Shown: positions 1 to 5,143 of the stretch, in pieces | How positions within the stretch are numbered: position 1 is the first letter of the stretch | How the letters are laid out: each line of letters begins with the position of its first letter | Origin: Candidatus Portnoyibacteriota bacterium | Lineage (GTDB): Bacteria; Patescibacteriota; Minisyncoccia; Portnoybacterales; GWB1-42-6 | Assembly (NCBI GenBank): GCA_028717445.1 | Contig: JAQUNU010000037.1 | Span: 1 to 6,958, forward strand | DNA length: 6,958 bases | Reading direction: 5' to 3' | Translations under genes and position numbers: made by a program | Notes under the pieces: model-generated | The model's input: only the letters and a program-made list of their open reading frames with translations | What the model was told of the DNA's origin: nothing | Database searches by the model: none

Positions 1-389
1 CGCTTTCGGTGGCCGGGCTTGGTTTGGGTATCTCGCTTGGCGGTTTTCTTTGGGTTGGGTTGCTTTGGATATTTTTGCGGCGGCGGATCGGTTCGCTCGA
101 CGAAAAAGAGATTTTTTTTGCGGCAACTAAATTTATCGGCGCTTCGCTTTTGGCGGGTTTGGCCGCCTGGATCGTCTTGCGCATTTTGGATAATTTTGTG
201 AATATGCGCACCGGCATCGGAGTTTTTATCCAGGGCACGGGCGCCGGTTTGGCGGCAATTGCGGTTTATATCGCGATCGGAATTCTGTCTAAATGTCCCG
301 AGGCCGCCACTTTTTGGCAAACCTTGAAGAATCGTCTGCCTTGGTCGCGCGTCGCGCCGAAAGAAGAAGTTATTTCGGAACAGCAGTAG
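1..389 (+). CDS. murJ: Lipid II flippase MurJ (MviN), C-terminal part
   Basis: The reading frame is open from the window edge (first full codon at 3), so this is the 3' end of a longer gene; the GTG at 9 is internal. About 128 residues are visible. Three hydrophobic segments can be read: one near the start (GLGLGISLGGFLWVGLLWIF) ending in an RRR stop-transfer cluster, one around FIGASLLAGLAAWIVL, and one in the IQGTGAGLAAIAVYIAIGIL stretch. The NMRTGIGVFIQG segment between the last two, followed by a charged tail, fits the last helices of MurJ proteins of candidate-phyla bacteria. MurJ flips lipid-linked peptidoglycan precursor across the cytoplasmic membrane. The family assignment comes from pattern recognition of the C-terminus only; another MATE/MVF-type polysaccharide exporter is the alternative. 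The gene ends in TAG, with a strong terminator 15 bases downstream. Confidence 0.75.
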   Translation, partial: LSVAGLGLGISLGGFLWVGLLWIFLRRRIGSLDEKEIFFAATKFIGASLLAGLAAWIVLRILDNFVNMRTGIGVFIQGTGAGLAAIAVYIAIGILSKCPEAATFWQTLKNRLPWSRVAPKEEVISEQQ

Positions 390-399
390 TTTTTTTAAA

Positions 400-438
400 A
401 AGAAGCCTCTTTCGCCGGTCCGGCGAAAGAGGCTTTTT
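400..438 (+). terminator. Intrinsic terminator after murJ
   Basis: A 13-bp perfect stem (405-417 with 421-433) has a 3-base loop and is followed by five Ts. The flanking A and T bases extend the pairing to 400-438. The T-rich stretch on the left side (390-396) could let it also act on the minus strand. It separates murJ from lepA, so lepA needs its own promoter. Confidence 0.9.
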
Positions 439-452
439 CAAAATAAAAATGC

Positions 453-481
453 TTGAGAAAAAGGATATTTTGTGCGATAAT
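453..481 (+). promoter_or_regulatory. lepA promoter with extended -10
   Basis: A -35 element TTGAGA (453-458), a 17-base spacer and a -10 element GATAAT (476-481) with a TGC just upstream (extended -10). It lies between the murJ terminator and lepA. The -10 ends only 11 bases before the lepA ATG, so the predicted transcript start is near 488 and the 5' leader would be about 5 bases. Confidence 0.7.
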
Positions 482-492
482 GAGGTGAAAAA

Positions 493-2277
493 ATGAACCA
501 AAACATCAGAAATTTTTGCATCATCGCCCATATAGACCATGGAAAATCCACTTTGGCGGACCGGCTTTTGGAATTGACCGGCACGGTTGAAAAAAGAAAA
601 ATGCGGGAGCAATATCTTGATTCCATGGATTTGGAGCGGGAACGCGGGATCACGATCAAGCTTCAGCCGGTCAGAATGGAATATGAGTTTAAAGGCGTAA
701 AATATATTTTGAATTTAATTGACACGCCGGGCCACGTGGATTTTTCCTATGAAGTTTCCCGCTCGTTGGCCGCGGTTGAGGGCGCGATTCTGCTGGTAGA
801 CGCGACCAAGGGCGTGCAGGCGCAGACGCTCTCCAGTCTTTATCTGGCCAGAGAACAGAAGCTGGAAATAATTCCGGCGATAAATAAAATTGATCTGCCG
901 GGCGCGCGAGTGGCGGAAGTTGAAAAAGAAATCAGGGGAATTTTAAAAGAAGATAAAAAAATATATCACATTTCCGCCAAAGAAGGTCTGGGCGTTGAAG
1001 AATTGATCGGCGCGGTCATTAATCAGATTTCGGCGCCAAAAAAAGAAGAAGAAAAACCTTTGCGGGCCCTGATTTTTGATTCGGTTTACGACTCTTACAA
1101 GGGCGTTTTGGCTTATGCGCGGATCATGGAAGGCAGAATTAAAGCCGGTGAAAAAATATTTTTAATTAGTTCAAAGGCGCAGGCCGAAACGATTGAAGTC
1201 GGAATTTTTAAGCCTGATTTAATGCCGGTTTCAGCGCTTTCCGCCGGAGAAATCGGCTATATTGCCACCGGATTTAAGGATGTTTCTCTTTGCCGCGTGG
1301 GCGACACAATCACCCATTTTTTCAGCCAGGCCAAAGAAGGCTTGGCTGGTTACAAAGAACCAAAGCCGATGGTTTTTGCCTCTTTTTATCCGGCCGAGGA
1401 CGCGGACTATGACCATTTAAAAGATTCTTTAAGCAAATTAAAATTAAACGATTCTTCTTTGATTTCTGAACCTGAATCTTCCGAGGCGCTCGGCCGGGGA
1501 TTCAGATGCGGCTTTTTGGGAATGCTTCATTTAGAAATTGTCAGCGAGCGTCTGCGCCGTGAATATAACTTGGATCTTGTTGTCACCACCCCCAGCGTCG
1601 TTTATAAGATCATTGAAAAATCCGGTTTAGAAAAAACTATCTATTCGCCGCAGGAGTTGCCCGATCTGAGCAAAATTCAGGAAATAAAAGAGCCCTGGAT
1701 GAATTTAGAAATCGTCTGTCCGAATGTTTACCTGGGGCAGATCATGAAATTGCTTCAGTCAAGCGACGGGATCTATAAAACAACCGAGTATCTCGGAGAA
1801 GAAAGAGTTATTGTTAAATACGAAGCGCCTTTGCGCGAGATCATTGTTGATTTCTACGATCGTTTAAAGTCCATCACTTCCGGCTACGCTTCCATGAGTT
1901 ATGATTTGGTCGGTTGGAGAAAGGGGGAACTCGTAAAGCTTGACATTTTGGCGGCCGGGGATGAAGTGGCGGCTCTCTCTCGGATTGTTCCGCGTCATAA
2001 GGTGCTGGGCGAGGGCCGGTCCATGGTTGAAAAGCTTAAAAAAATCCTGCCCCATCAGCTTTTTGCCGTTGCGTTGCAGGCGGCCATTGGCGGAAAAATT
2101 ATTGCCCGCGAAACCATTCCGGCCATGCGTAAGGATGTGACCGGCTATCTTTACGGCGGTGATTATTCGCGGAAGAAAAAACTGCTTGAGAAGCAAAAGA
2201 AAGGCAAAAAGAAAATGAAGGCCATCGGAAAATTAAAAATTCCGCAGAAGGCGTTTTTGGAGATTTTGAAGAAATAG
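493..2277 (+). CDS. lepA: Elongation factor 4 (LepA), ribosome-associated translational GTPase
   Basis: LepA is a cytoplasmic GTPase that binds ribosomes and remodels stalled or mistranslocated elongation complexes; it also has a reported role in initiation and subunit assembly. At 594 residues it matches the usual family length (about 600). The G domain is complete: P-loop AHIDHGKS (12-19), RERGITIK switch I (49-56), DTPGH (77-81), NKID (131-134) and SAK (161-163). An EF-G-like domain II and domains III/V follow. The LepA-specific C-terminal domain ends in the diagnostic Lys-rich KKLLEKQKKGKKKMK stretch. The ATG start at 493 begins the standard MNxNIRNFxIIAHIDHGKS N-terminus, and a GAGGTG Shine-Dalgarno-like sequence lies at 482-487. 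It appears to be a single-gene unit with its own promoter, facing a minus-strand gene. No clear plus-strand terminator is visible after it. Confidence 0.98.
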   Translation: MNQNIRNFCIIAHIDHGKSTLADRLLELTGTVEKRKMREQYLDSMDLERERGITIKLQPVRMEYEFKGVKYILNLIDTPGHVDFSYEVSRSLAAVEGAILLVDATKGVQAQTLSSLYLAREQKLEIIPAINKIDLPGARVAEVEKEIRGILKEDKKIYHISAKEGLGVEELIGAVINQISAPKKEEEKPLRALIFDSVYDSYKGVLAYARIMEGRIKAGEKIFLISSKAQAETIEVGIFKPDLMPVSALSAGEIGYIATGFKDVSLCRVGDTITHFFSQAKEGLAGYKEPKPMVFASFYPAEDADYDHLKDSLSKLKLNDSSLISEPESSEALGRGFRCGFLGMLHLEIVSERLRREYNLDLVVTTPSVVYKIIEKSGLEKTIYSPQELPDLSKIQEIKEPWMNLEIVCPNVYLGQIMKLLQSSDGIYKTTEYLGEERVIVKYEAPLREIIVDFYDRLKSITSGYASMSYDLVGWRKGELVKLDILAAGDEVAALSRIVPRHKVLGEGRSMVEKLKKILPHQLFAVALQAAIGGKIIARETIPAMRKDVTGYLYGGDYSRKKKLLEKQKKGKKKMKAIGKLKIPQKAFLEILKK

Positions 2278-2346
2278 ATTTCTTGATTAATTTTTTGGGC
2301 GGCGAAAAAGCAATCAGAAAAACAACGGCGGGTGTAAAATTTTGAA

Positions 2347-2377
2347 AAACTAAAAAACCGCTCAAGCGGGGTAGTTT
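2347..2377 (-). terminator. Probable minus-strand terminator of the 33-codon gene
   Basis: Read on the minus strand, an inner hairpin CCGC-TTGA-GCGG (2358-2369) is followed by six Ts (2351-2357). Outer complementary arms AAACTA/TAGTTT (2347-2352 and 2372-2377) enclose it. It sits 18 bases beyond the stop of the minus-strand small gene. The inner stem is only 4 bp, so strength is uncertain. It may also serve the converging lepA transcript in a weaker, bidirectional way. Confidence 0.5.
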
Positions 2378-2394
2378 GGCGGGAAATGATAGAA

Positions 2395-2496
2395 TTACAT
2401 AAAAAGGGGCGCGACGAGCATCCCGACGGTGCTTAAAACGACAAGCGAGATAATGATTATCCAGAAAATTTTGAATTTTTTGTTTTGCGTGTCCAT
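2395..2496 (-). CDS. 33-residue single-pass membrane microprotein, unknown function
   Basis: A short minus-strand ORF with ATG at 2496 and TAA at 2395-2397. The product has a polar, lysine-containing start (MDTQNKKFK), then one hydrophobic helix of about 20 residues (starting IFWIIIISLVVL), and ends APLFM. This resembles very short single-helix proteins that I recall as common hypothetical genes in candidate-phyla genomes; no function is known to me. Support for it being real: it fills a gap between a convergent and a divergent neighbour, a terminator-like hairpin with a T run follows its stop, and a TATGTT -10-like element (2508-2513) lies 11 bases before its ATG. No Shine-Dalgarno sequence is visible, so it would be leaderless. 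Only 16 bases separate its start from the ATG of the ftsB-like gene. Its length is below most gene callers' limits. Confidence 0.6.
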   Translation of the reverse strand: MDTQNKKFKIFWIIIISLVVLSTVGMLVAPLFM

Positions 2497-2513
2497 AAAA
2501 TAATTTTAACATA
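2496..2513. promoter_or_regulatory. Overlapping divergent -10 elements between the microprotein gene and ftsB-like gene
   Basis: The plus strand carries TAAAAT at 2496-2501, 11 bases before the ftsB-like ATG; a weak TTGAAT at 2471-2476 lies 19 bases upstream of it. The minus strand carries TATGTT at 2508-2513, 11 bases before the microprotein ATG. Each -10 overlaps or abuts the other gene's start, so the two promoters would interfere. The region is AT-rich, which makes chance matches likely; treat this as tentative. Confidence 0.35.
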
Positions 2514-2926
2514 TGGCCGAATCGGAATCAAAATTTAAAAAGATCTTCGGTTCAAAACTGACTCTTTTTTTGCTGATTTTGCTGTTTCTTTGGATGTCCA
2601 TCAGCCTGGTCACGATTTCTTATAAAAAATTCAGGATGGCCAAAGAGATCGGCGGTTTAAAAACAGAAATCGAACAGGTGGAGAAAAACAATCAACAGAT
2701 CTCGGCCATGATTGATTATCTTTCCAGCCAGAGTTTTCTTGAGAGGGAGGCCAAAGAAAAGCTGAATATGAAAAAAGAAGGGGAAGAAGTCCTGATTATT
2801 GAGCCGGCCAGGCGAGTCGTGGCTACTTCTTCGGAGGATTCTATTCAGCCGGCGCCCGAAAATAAAGAAAGCGCCCAAAAAGAAGATTCTAATTTTTTGA
2901 AATGGCTGAAATACTTTTTTAAATAA
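2513..2926 (+). CDS. FtsB/DivIC-type septum formation initiator protein
   Basis: A 137-residue bitopic membrane protein with the plan of the septum formation initiator family (FtsB/DivIC). A short cytoplasmic N-terminus of about 15 residues precedes a transmembrane helix at about 16-36. A coiled coil follows (about 40-70, rich in E, K, Q and N), then the conserved FLEREAKEKLNMKKEGEEVL segment (75-94), which is the family signature. In divisome assembly such proteins pair with FtsL/DIB-type partners and link to FtsQ/DivIB and the septal synthase FtsWI on the outer face of the membrane. A low-complexity acidic/polar tail (about 105-127) ends in FLKWLKYFFK. The ATG at 2513 has no clear Shine-Dalgarno. 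The stop codon is 5 bases from tRNA-Gly, so both are probably on one transcript. Whether it is the FtsB or the DivIC equivalent cannot be told here. Confidence 0.85.
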   Translation: MAESESKFKKIFGSKLTLFLLILLFLWMSISLVTISYKKFRMAKEIGGLKTEIEQVEKNNQQISAMIDYLSSQSFLEREAKEKLNMKKEGEEVLIIEPARRVVATSSEDSIQPAPENKESAQKEDSNFLKWLKYFFK

Positions 2927-2931
2927 CGTCT

Positions 2932-3002
2932 GCGGGTATGGTTCAGTGGCAGAACATATCCTTCCCAAGGATAGGATGCGGGTTCGATTCCCGCTACCCG
3001 CT
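2932..3002 (+). tRNA. tRNA-Gly (anticodon CCC)
   Basis: A complete 71-base cloverleaf. The acceptor stem GCGGGTA pairs with TACCCGC (2995-3001); the D arm is GTTC/GAAC. The anticodon stem TATCC/GGATA holds loop TTCCCAA with anticodon CCC at 2964-2966. The variable loop is 4 bases, and the T arm is GCGGG-TTCGATT-CCCGC. The discriminator is U at 3002, followed by CAA, so CCA is not encoded and must be added after transcription. It decodes GGG. It lies 5 bases after the ftsB-like stop codon and is probably cut out of that transcript. An inverted repeat begins 2 bases after its 3' end. Confidence 0.97.
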
Positions 3003-3003
3003 C

Positions 3004-3024
3004 AATAGAAAATTGGAATTGGGC
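3004..3024 (+). repeat. Left arm of 21-bp inverted repeat
   Basis: The inner 16 bases (AAAATTGGAATTGGGC, 3009-3024) are the exact reverse complement of 3243-3258. Five further positions (3004-3008) pair with 3259-3263, with one G-T. It begins 2 bases after tRNA-Gly and ends 14 bases before the 56-codon ORF. Confidence 0.9.
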
Positions 3025-3038
3025 ACGAAAAGGAAATT

Positions 3039-3209
3039 ATGAAGATCTTTGAGGAGATTCTGAGTATTTTCGGTTTAAGCGGAAAGAGTGCTTCGGCAAG
3101 GGAAATTGTCCCGACGAAAAACAACGTGCTTTTGGATATGCACCCGGCATTGTATCGGTGGATCATGGCGCGAGCCATTAGGGAAGTGGCCGAAAACACG
3201 GCCAAATAA
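3039..3209 (+). CDS. Hypothetical 56-residue protein inside an inverted-repeat unit
   Basis: An ATG at 3039 is preceded by a good Shine-Dalgarno-like AAGGA (3030-3034) at normal spacing; the ORF ends in TAA at 3207-3209. I do not recognise the product. The N-terminal dozen residues (MKIFEEILSIFGLSG) could form an amphipathic helix. A short polar linker follows, and the C-terminal half contains LDMHPALYRWIMARAIREVA, which is probably helical. There is no signal peptide or full membrane helix. The gene and its ribosome binding site are enclosed by 21-bp inverted repeats (3004-3024, 3243-3263) and follow tRNA-Gly directly, so it may belong to a small mobile unit or to a structured RNA. It is too short for function to be guessed. 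The opposite-strand frame over the same bases has no ribosome binding site and a weaker start. Confidence 0.55.
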   Translation: MKIFEEILSIFGLSGKSASAREIVPTKNNVLLDMHPALYRWIMARAIREVAENTAK

Positions 3210-3219
3210 CATCAAACAT

Positions 3220-3242
3220 GGAGAGGTATGCCCAGTCTCTCC
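3220..3242 (+). other. Small hairpin next to the right inverted-repeat arm
   Basis: GGAGAG (3220-3225) pairs with CTCTCC (3237-3242) around an 11-base loop. It directly abuts the right inverted-repeat arm, which then runs into a T-rich stretch (3255-3265). Hairpin plus T-rich tail could weaken transcription, but the arm separates them, so this is not a standard intrinsic terminator. Confidence 0.4.
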
Positions 3243-3263
3243 GCCCAATTCCAATTTTTTATT
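3243..3263 (-). repeat. Right arm of 21-bp inverted repeat
   Basis: 3243-3258 is the exact reverse complement of 3009-3024, extended by five more pairs to 3263 (one G-T). It lies 33 bases after the 56-codon ORF's stop and 49 bases before the ATG of the 104-residue membrane protein. No clear target-site duplication is seen at the outer edges. Confidence 0.9.
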
Positions 3264-3312
3264 TTATTAAGCTTTGTTTTGGCCCGACCCTGGGGCGGAA
3301 ACAACAAAAAAT

Positions 3313-3627
3313 ATGCTATCTTCAAAATTGTTTCTTTGGGGCCTAACCGACGCGCTCGGCGCTTTTGTTTATATTTCGGGCGTGGCCTGGCTGATGTCTC
3401 ATATGGAAAAAGTCATCGGCAAAATCGATAATAACTTTTTCGGGCCGGTCGCCATCCTGCTTTTGTTCGTGATTTCAGCCACGATCGTCGGCGCGCTGGT
3501 TCTGGGCCGGCCGATAGTGTTTTATCTGAACGGCGCCAAAAAAGATTCTCTGAAACTTTTCTCTTACACTCTGGTTTGTCTGGTTGGAATCGCGGCAATC
3601 GTTTTTATATCTTTGGCCTTGAGATAA
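3313..3627 (+). CDS. Conserved-looking 104-residue membrane protein, three predicted helices, unknown function
   Basis: A small integral membrane protein. From the ATG at 3313 three hydrophobic segments are visible: about 8-29 (contains LTDALGAFVYISGVAWLM), about 43-64 (FGPVAILLLFVISATIVGAL) and about 82-103 (FSYTLVCLVGIAAIVFISLA). A loop with GRPIVFYLNGAKKDS lies between the second and third. The GPVAxLLLFVxSAxIxGxLVLGRP pattern is familiar to me from hypothetical proteins of Parcubacteria-type genomes, without a function. The start is uncertain: an in-frame TTG at 3274 would add 13 residues rich in P, G and polar amino acids that do not look like part of the fold, and no good Shine-Dalgarno precedes either start. 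A very strong terminator follows 12 bases after the stop, so it probably ends the transcript that starts at the ftsB-like gene or just upstream. Confidence 0.75.
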   Translation: MLSSKLFLWGLTDALGAFVYISGVAWLMSHMEKVIGKIDNNFFGPVAILLLFVISATIVGALVLGRPIVFYLNGAKKDSLKLFSYTLVCLVGIAAIVFISLALR

Positions 3628-3639
3628 GTTGGTTATTGG

Positions 3640-3666
3640 GCGCCGCCCGGACGGGCGGCGCTTTTT
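3640..3666 (+). terminator. Strong intrinsic terminator
   Basis: A 9-bp all-GC stem (3640-3648 with 3653-3661), GGAC loop and five Ts (3662-3666). It closes the transcript carrying the 104-residue membrane protein. Confidence 0.93.
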
Positions 3667-3667
3667 G

Positions 3668-3696
3668 TTGCTTTAAGAAACTATAAAATATATACT
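3668..3696 (+). promoter_or_regulatory. Promoter for the ~340-residue hypothetical gene
   Basis: TTGCTT (3668-3673), a 17-base spacer and TATACT (3691-3696, five of six consensus bases). It follows the terminator directly and predicts a transcript start near 3703. The same -35 hexamer TTGCTT is seen at the prfB promoter. Confidence 0.55.
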
Positions 3697-3706
3697 AAAA
3701 ACAGAC

Positions 3707-3737
3707 GAGGAAGGGGTCTTTGGCCCGTTCTTTTTTT
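3707..3737 (+). terminator. Terminator-like hairpin in the leader (possible attenuator)
   Basis: The stem GGGTC/GGCCC (3714-3718 with 3722-3726) has a TTT loop. After a G-G mismatch, AAGG-type bases pair with TTCT (3709-3712 with 3728-3731). A run of seven Ts (3731-3737) follows. It lies just after the predicted transcript start and 32 bases before the likely GTG start codon, so most transcripts could end here unless the hairpin is blocked. Confidence 0.5.
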
Positions 3738-3769
3738 ATTTGAAATCTAAATGGAAAAAGGGGGAGCTC

Positions 3770-4792
3770 GTGGAAGCGAAAGGGGTCCGGGAAGGGTTGG
3801 AAGAGATTTTGGGTTATATTGACGCGCAGGCAAGTTTGGCTAAAATCATCCGCATTCTGACGTTTATGGATGATGGATCGTGGGTTTCTCTAAAACCAAT
3901 TTTTGAGGCATTGCCGAAATTGGTCGAAACTTTGGCCAGAGAGCAAGGAAATGATGAGGAAGGAAAGACCGAATGCAATTACAGCACAGCTCGTCTTGCT
4001 GACCTTATGGATTTGCGATCCAAAGGCCAGATCTCGGATCATTTTCTGGAGAAGCTTATAATTGAGCGGCAATCGGTTTGGCCATACACCCAATATATTG
4101 CAGAGCCATTTCGCAATTCGCCGCAAACATTCGGCGCGCTCATGTTGATTGCAAAGTATTTTAGGTTTCGGCTTAAGAATGATTTGGGAGCGGAAGCGGT
4201 TAATTGGAGTAAACGTCTGGGCGAGCCTAAATTTACGGAATCTTCAAATAAACTGTTGGATAGCTATCCTTTTTTAATGCCGGTCGTCTTCAGCGGCGGC
4301 GTAAAACTTTCAAAACCGGAGTTTTATTGGCAGTTTTTCGGAGGCGTGCCGGCATTGACCCAAAATGCAATTAAGAGCAAATTATTTAAGGCGGCTTTTG
4401 AAAAATGGCCGCTGGCAGATAATTTTGCATTTTGTCCTTTAGCGACCCGGGAAGCAGACAATGAGGGAAAGGAGTTATGGCTGGAGGGGCGGACATGGAC
4501 CGAGCAATTGCGGGAGCTGGATCATTTAAGGTGCAAGTTTTTTCCGATGACTGTGAGGTTCGCCACATTGCCGGAGTTGATGTGGCTCGATCTTTCTATG
4601 CATGAAGCAAATGGCCGCTCGCCCATGGGAATATGGTCGTTTCGTTGTGAAAATCCCGAAGATCCTCAGGGATGCATAACTTACGGGGGCGTGTGTGAAT
4701 ATGGCGCGGAAATAAAAGAAAGTAAGCCGGATTCGGATTGCGAAAGAGTTATGCCGTTGTTCATCCCAAACGAGATTAATGTGAAAAAGTAG
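3770..4792 (+). CDS. Unrecognised soluble protein of about 340 residues
   Basis: I do not recognise this protein. I choose GTG at 3770 because AAAGGGGGAG (3757-3766) directly upstream is a good ribosome binding site. The frame is open to a TTG at 3740, but that sits at the end of a leader T run with no binding site. There is no signal peptide or membrane helix. The N-terminal part is mostly helical in character (EGLEEILGYIDAQASLAKII). A central aromatic-rich region includes WPYTQYIAEPFRNSPQTFG. The C-terminal part has ELMWLDLSMHEANGRSPMG and four cysteines in 32 residues (codons at 4646, 4673, 4694 and 4739), which might bind metal or form disulfides. It is a single-gene unit with its own promoter, a hairpin in the leader and a terminator behind. 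Function cannot be inferred from context; it may be a lineage-restricted family. Confidence 0.8.
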   Translation: MEAKGVREGLEEILGYIDAQASLAKIIRILTFMDDGSWVSLKPIFEALPKLVETLAREQGNDEEGKTECNYSTARLADLMDLRSKGQISDHFLEKLIIERQSVWPYTQYIAEPFRNSPQTFGALMLIAKYFRFRLKNDLGAEAVNWSKRLGEPKFTESSNKLLDSYPFLMPVVFSGGVKLSKPEFYWQFFGGVPALTQNAIKSKLFKAAFEKWPLADNFAFCPLATREADNEGKELWLEGRTWTEQLRELDHLRCKFFPMTVRFATLPELMWLDLSMHEANGRSPMGIWSFRCENPEDPQGCITYGGVCEYGAEIKESKPDSDCERVMPLFIPNEINVKK

Positions 4793-4818
4793 ATATCTTT
4801 TGAGTTGCATATCTATAG

Positions 4819-4847
4819 AAAAGGGCGGGCGTAAAGGCCGCCCTTTT
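4819..4847. terminator. Intrinsic terminator, possibly bidirectional
   Basis: A 10-bp stem AAAAGGGCGG / CCGCCCTTTT (4819-4828 with 4838-4847) with a 9-base loop. Its last four pairs form the T stretch. It lies 26 bases after the stop of the hypothetical gene and separates it from tRNA-Thr. Confidence 0.85.
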
Positions 4848-4851
4848 AAAT

Positions 4852-4880
4852 TTCACTTTTTCTTGTTTTTGTGGTATTTT
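4852..4880 (+). promoter_or_regulatory. Possible tRNA-Thr promoter
   Basis: TTCACT (4852-4857), a 17-base spacer and TATTTT (4875-4880) preceded by TGG (extended -10). GATAAT at 4881-4886 is a competing -10 but lacks a well-placed -35. The tRNA lies between two terminators and so needs a promoter here. The choice of element is uncertain; apart from this, 4888-4939 shows nothing I can name. Confidence 0.35.
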
Positions 4881-4939
4881 GATAATTGAATAATTCAAGC
4901 TGCCATTCAGAAACCTTGATTCATTCAAAGCAAAAGAAG

Positions 4940-5011
4940 GCCGCCTTAGCTCAGTGGCAGAGCAACGCTTTCGTAAAGCGTGGGTCCTCGGTTCAAATCC
5001 GAGAGGCGGCT
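4940..5011 (+). tRNA. tRNA-Thr (anticodon CGT)
   Basis: A complete 72-base cloverleaf. The acceptor stem GCCGCCT pairs with AGGCGGC (5004-5010); the D arm is GCTC/GAGC. The anticodon stem ACGCT/AGCGT holds loop TTCGTAA with anticodon CGT at 4972-4974. The variable loop is 5 bases, and the T arm is CTCGG-TTCAAAT-CCGAG. The discriminator U is followed by CCG, so CCA is not encoded. It decodes ACG. It forms its own transcription unit between two terminators. Confidence 0.97.
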
Positions 5012-5056
5012 CCGAATTAGGCGTTTGCGTTTTAAATTTAATCAGAAGCCGATTTT

Positions 5057-5079
5057 AAGAGCTTAACTGCTCTTTTTTT
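5057..5079 (+). terminator. Intrinsic terminator after tRNA-Thr
   Basis: Stem AAGAGC/GCTCTT (5057-5062 with 5069-5074), 6-base loop TTAACT, and a T run through 5079. It is placed 46 bases after the tRNA 3' end. Confidence 0.85.
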
Positions 5080-5103
5080 GTTGATTTTTTATAAAAATTA
5101 TTC

Positions 5104-5131
5104 TTGCTTTTTTGTTTTTTTGTTGTATAAT
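5104..5131 (+). promoter_or_regulatory. prfB promoter
   Basis: TTGCTT (5104-5109), a 16-base T-rich spacer and a perfect TATAAT (5126-5131). The -10 ends 12 bases before the prfB ATG, so the predicted leader is only about 6 bases and contains no Shine-Dalgarno sequence. Confidence 0.75.
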
Positions 5132-5143
5132 GAAACTGAAAAA

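Noticed and set aside
2099..2512. 137-codon minus-strand ORF over the lepA 3' end and the following gap
   Set aside because: Most of it is antisense to the conserved lepA C-terminus, its composition is unlike a real protein, and the 33-codon ORF in another minus frame has better support in the same gap.
3002..3205. 67-codon minus-strand ORF opposite the 56-codon gene
   Set aside because: It starts at a TTG without a ribosome binding site and overlaps the inverted-repeat arm; the plus-strand ORF has a good AAGGA site and an ATG.
3740..3769. TTG at 3740 as start of the ~340-residue protein
   Set aside because: It lies right after a T run that looks like a terminator tail and lacks a ribosome binding site; GTG at 3770 follows AAAGGGGGAG.
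3751..3824. ATG at 3751, out of frame, as a leader peptide or alternative start
   Set aside because: The frame is short, ends within about 25 codons, and its glycine/arginine-rich product looks like an off-frame reading of the real gene.
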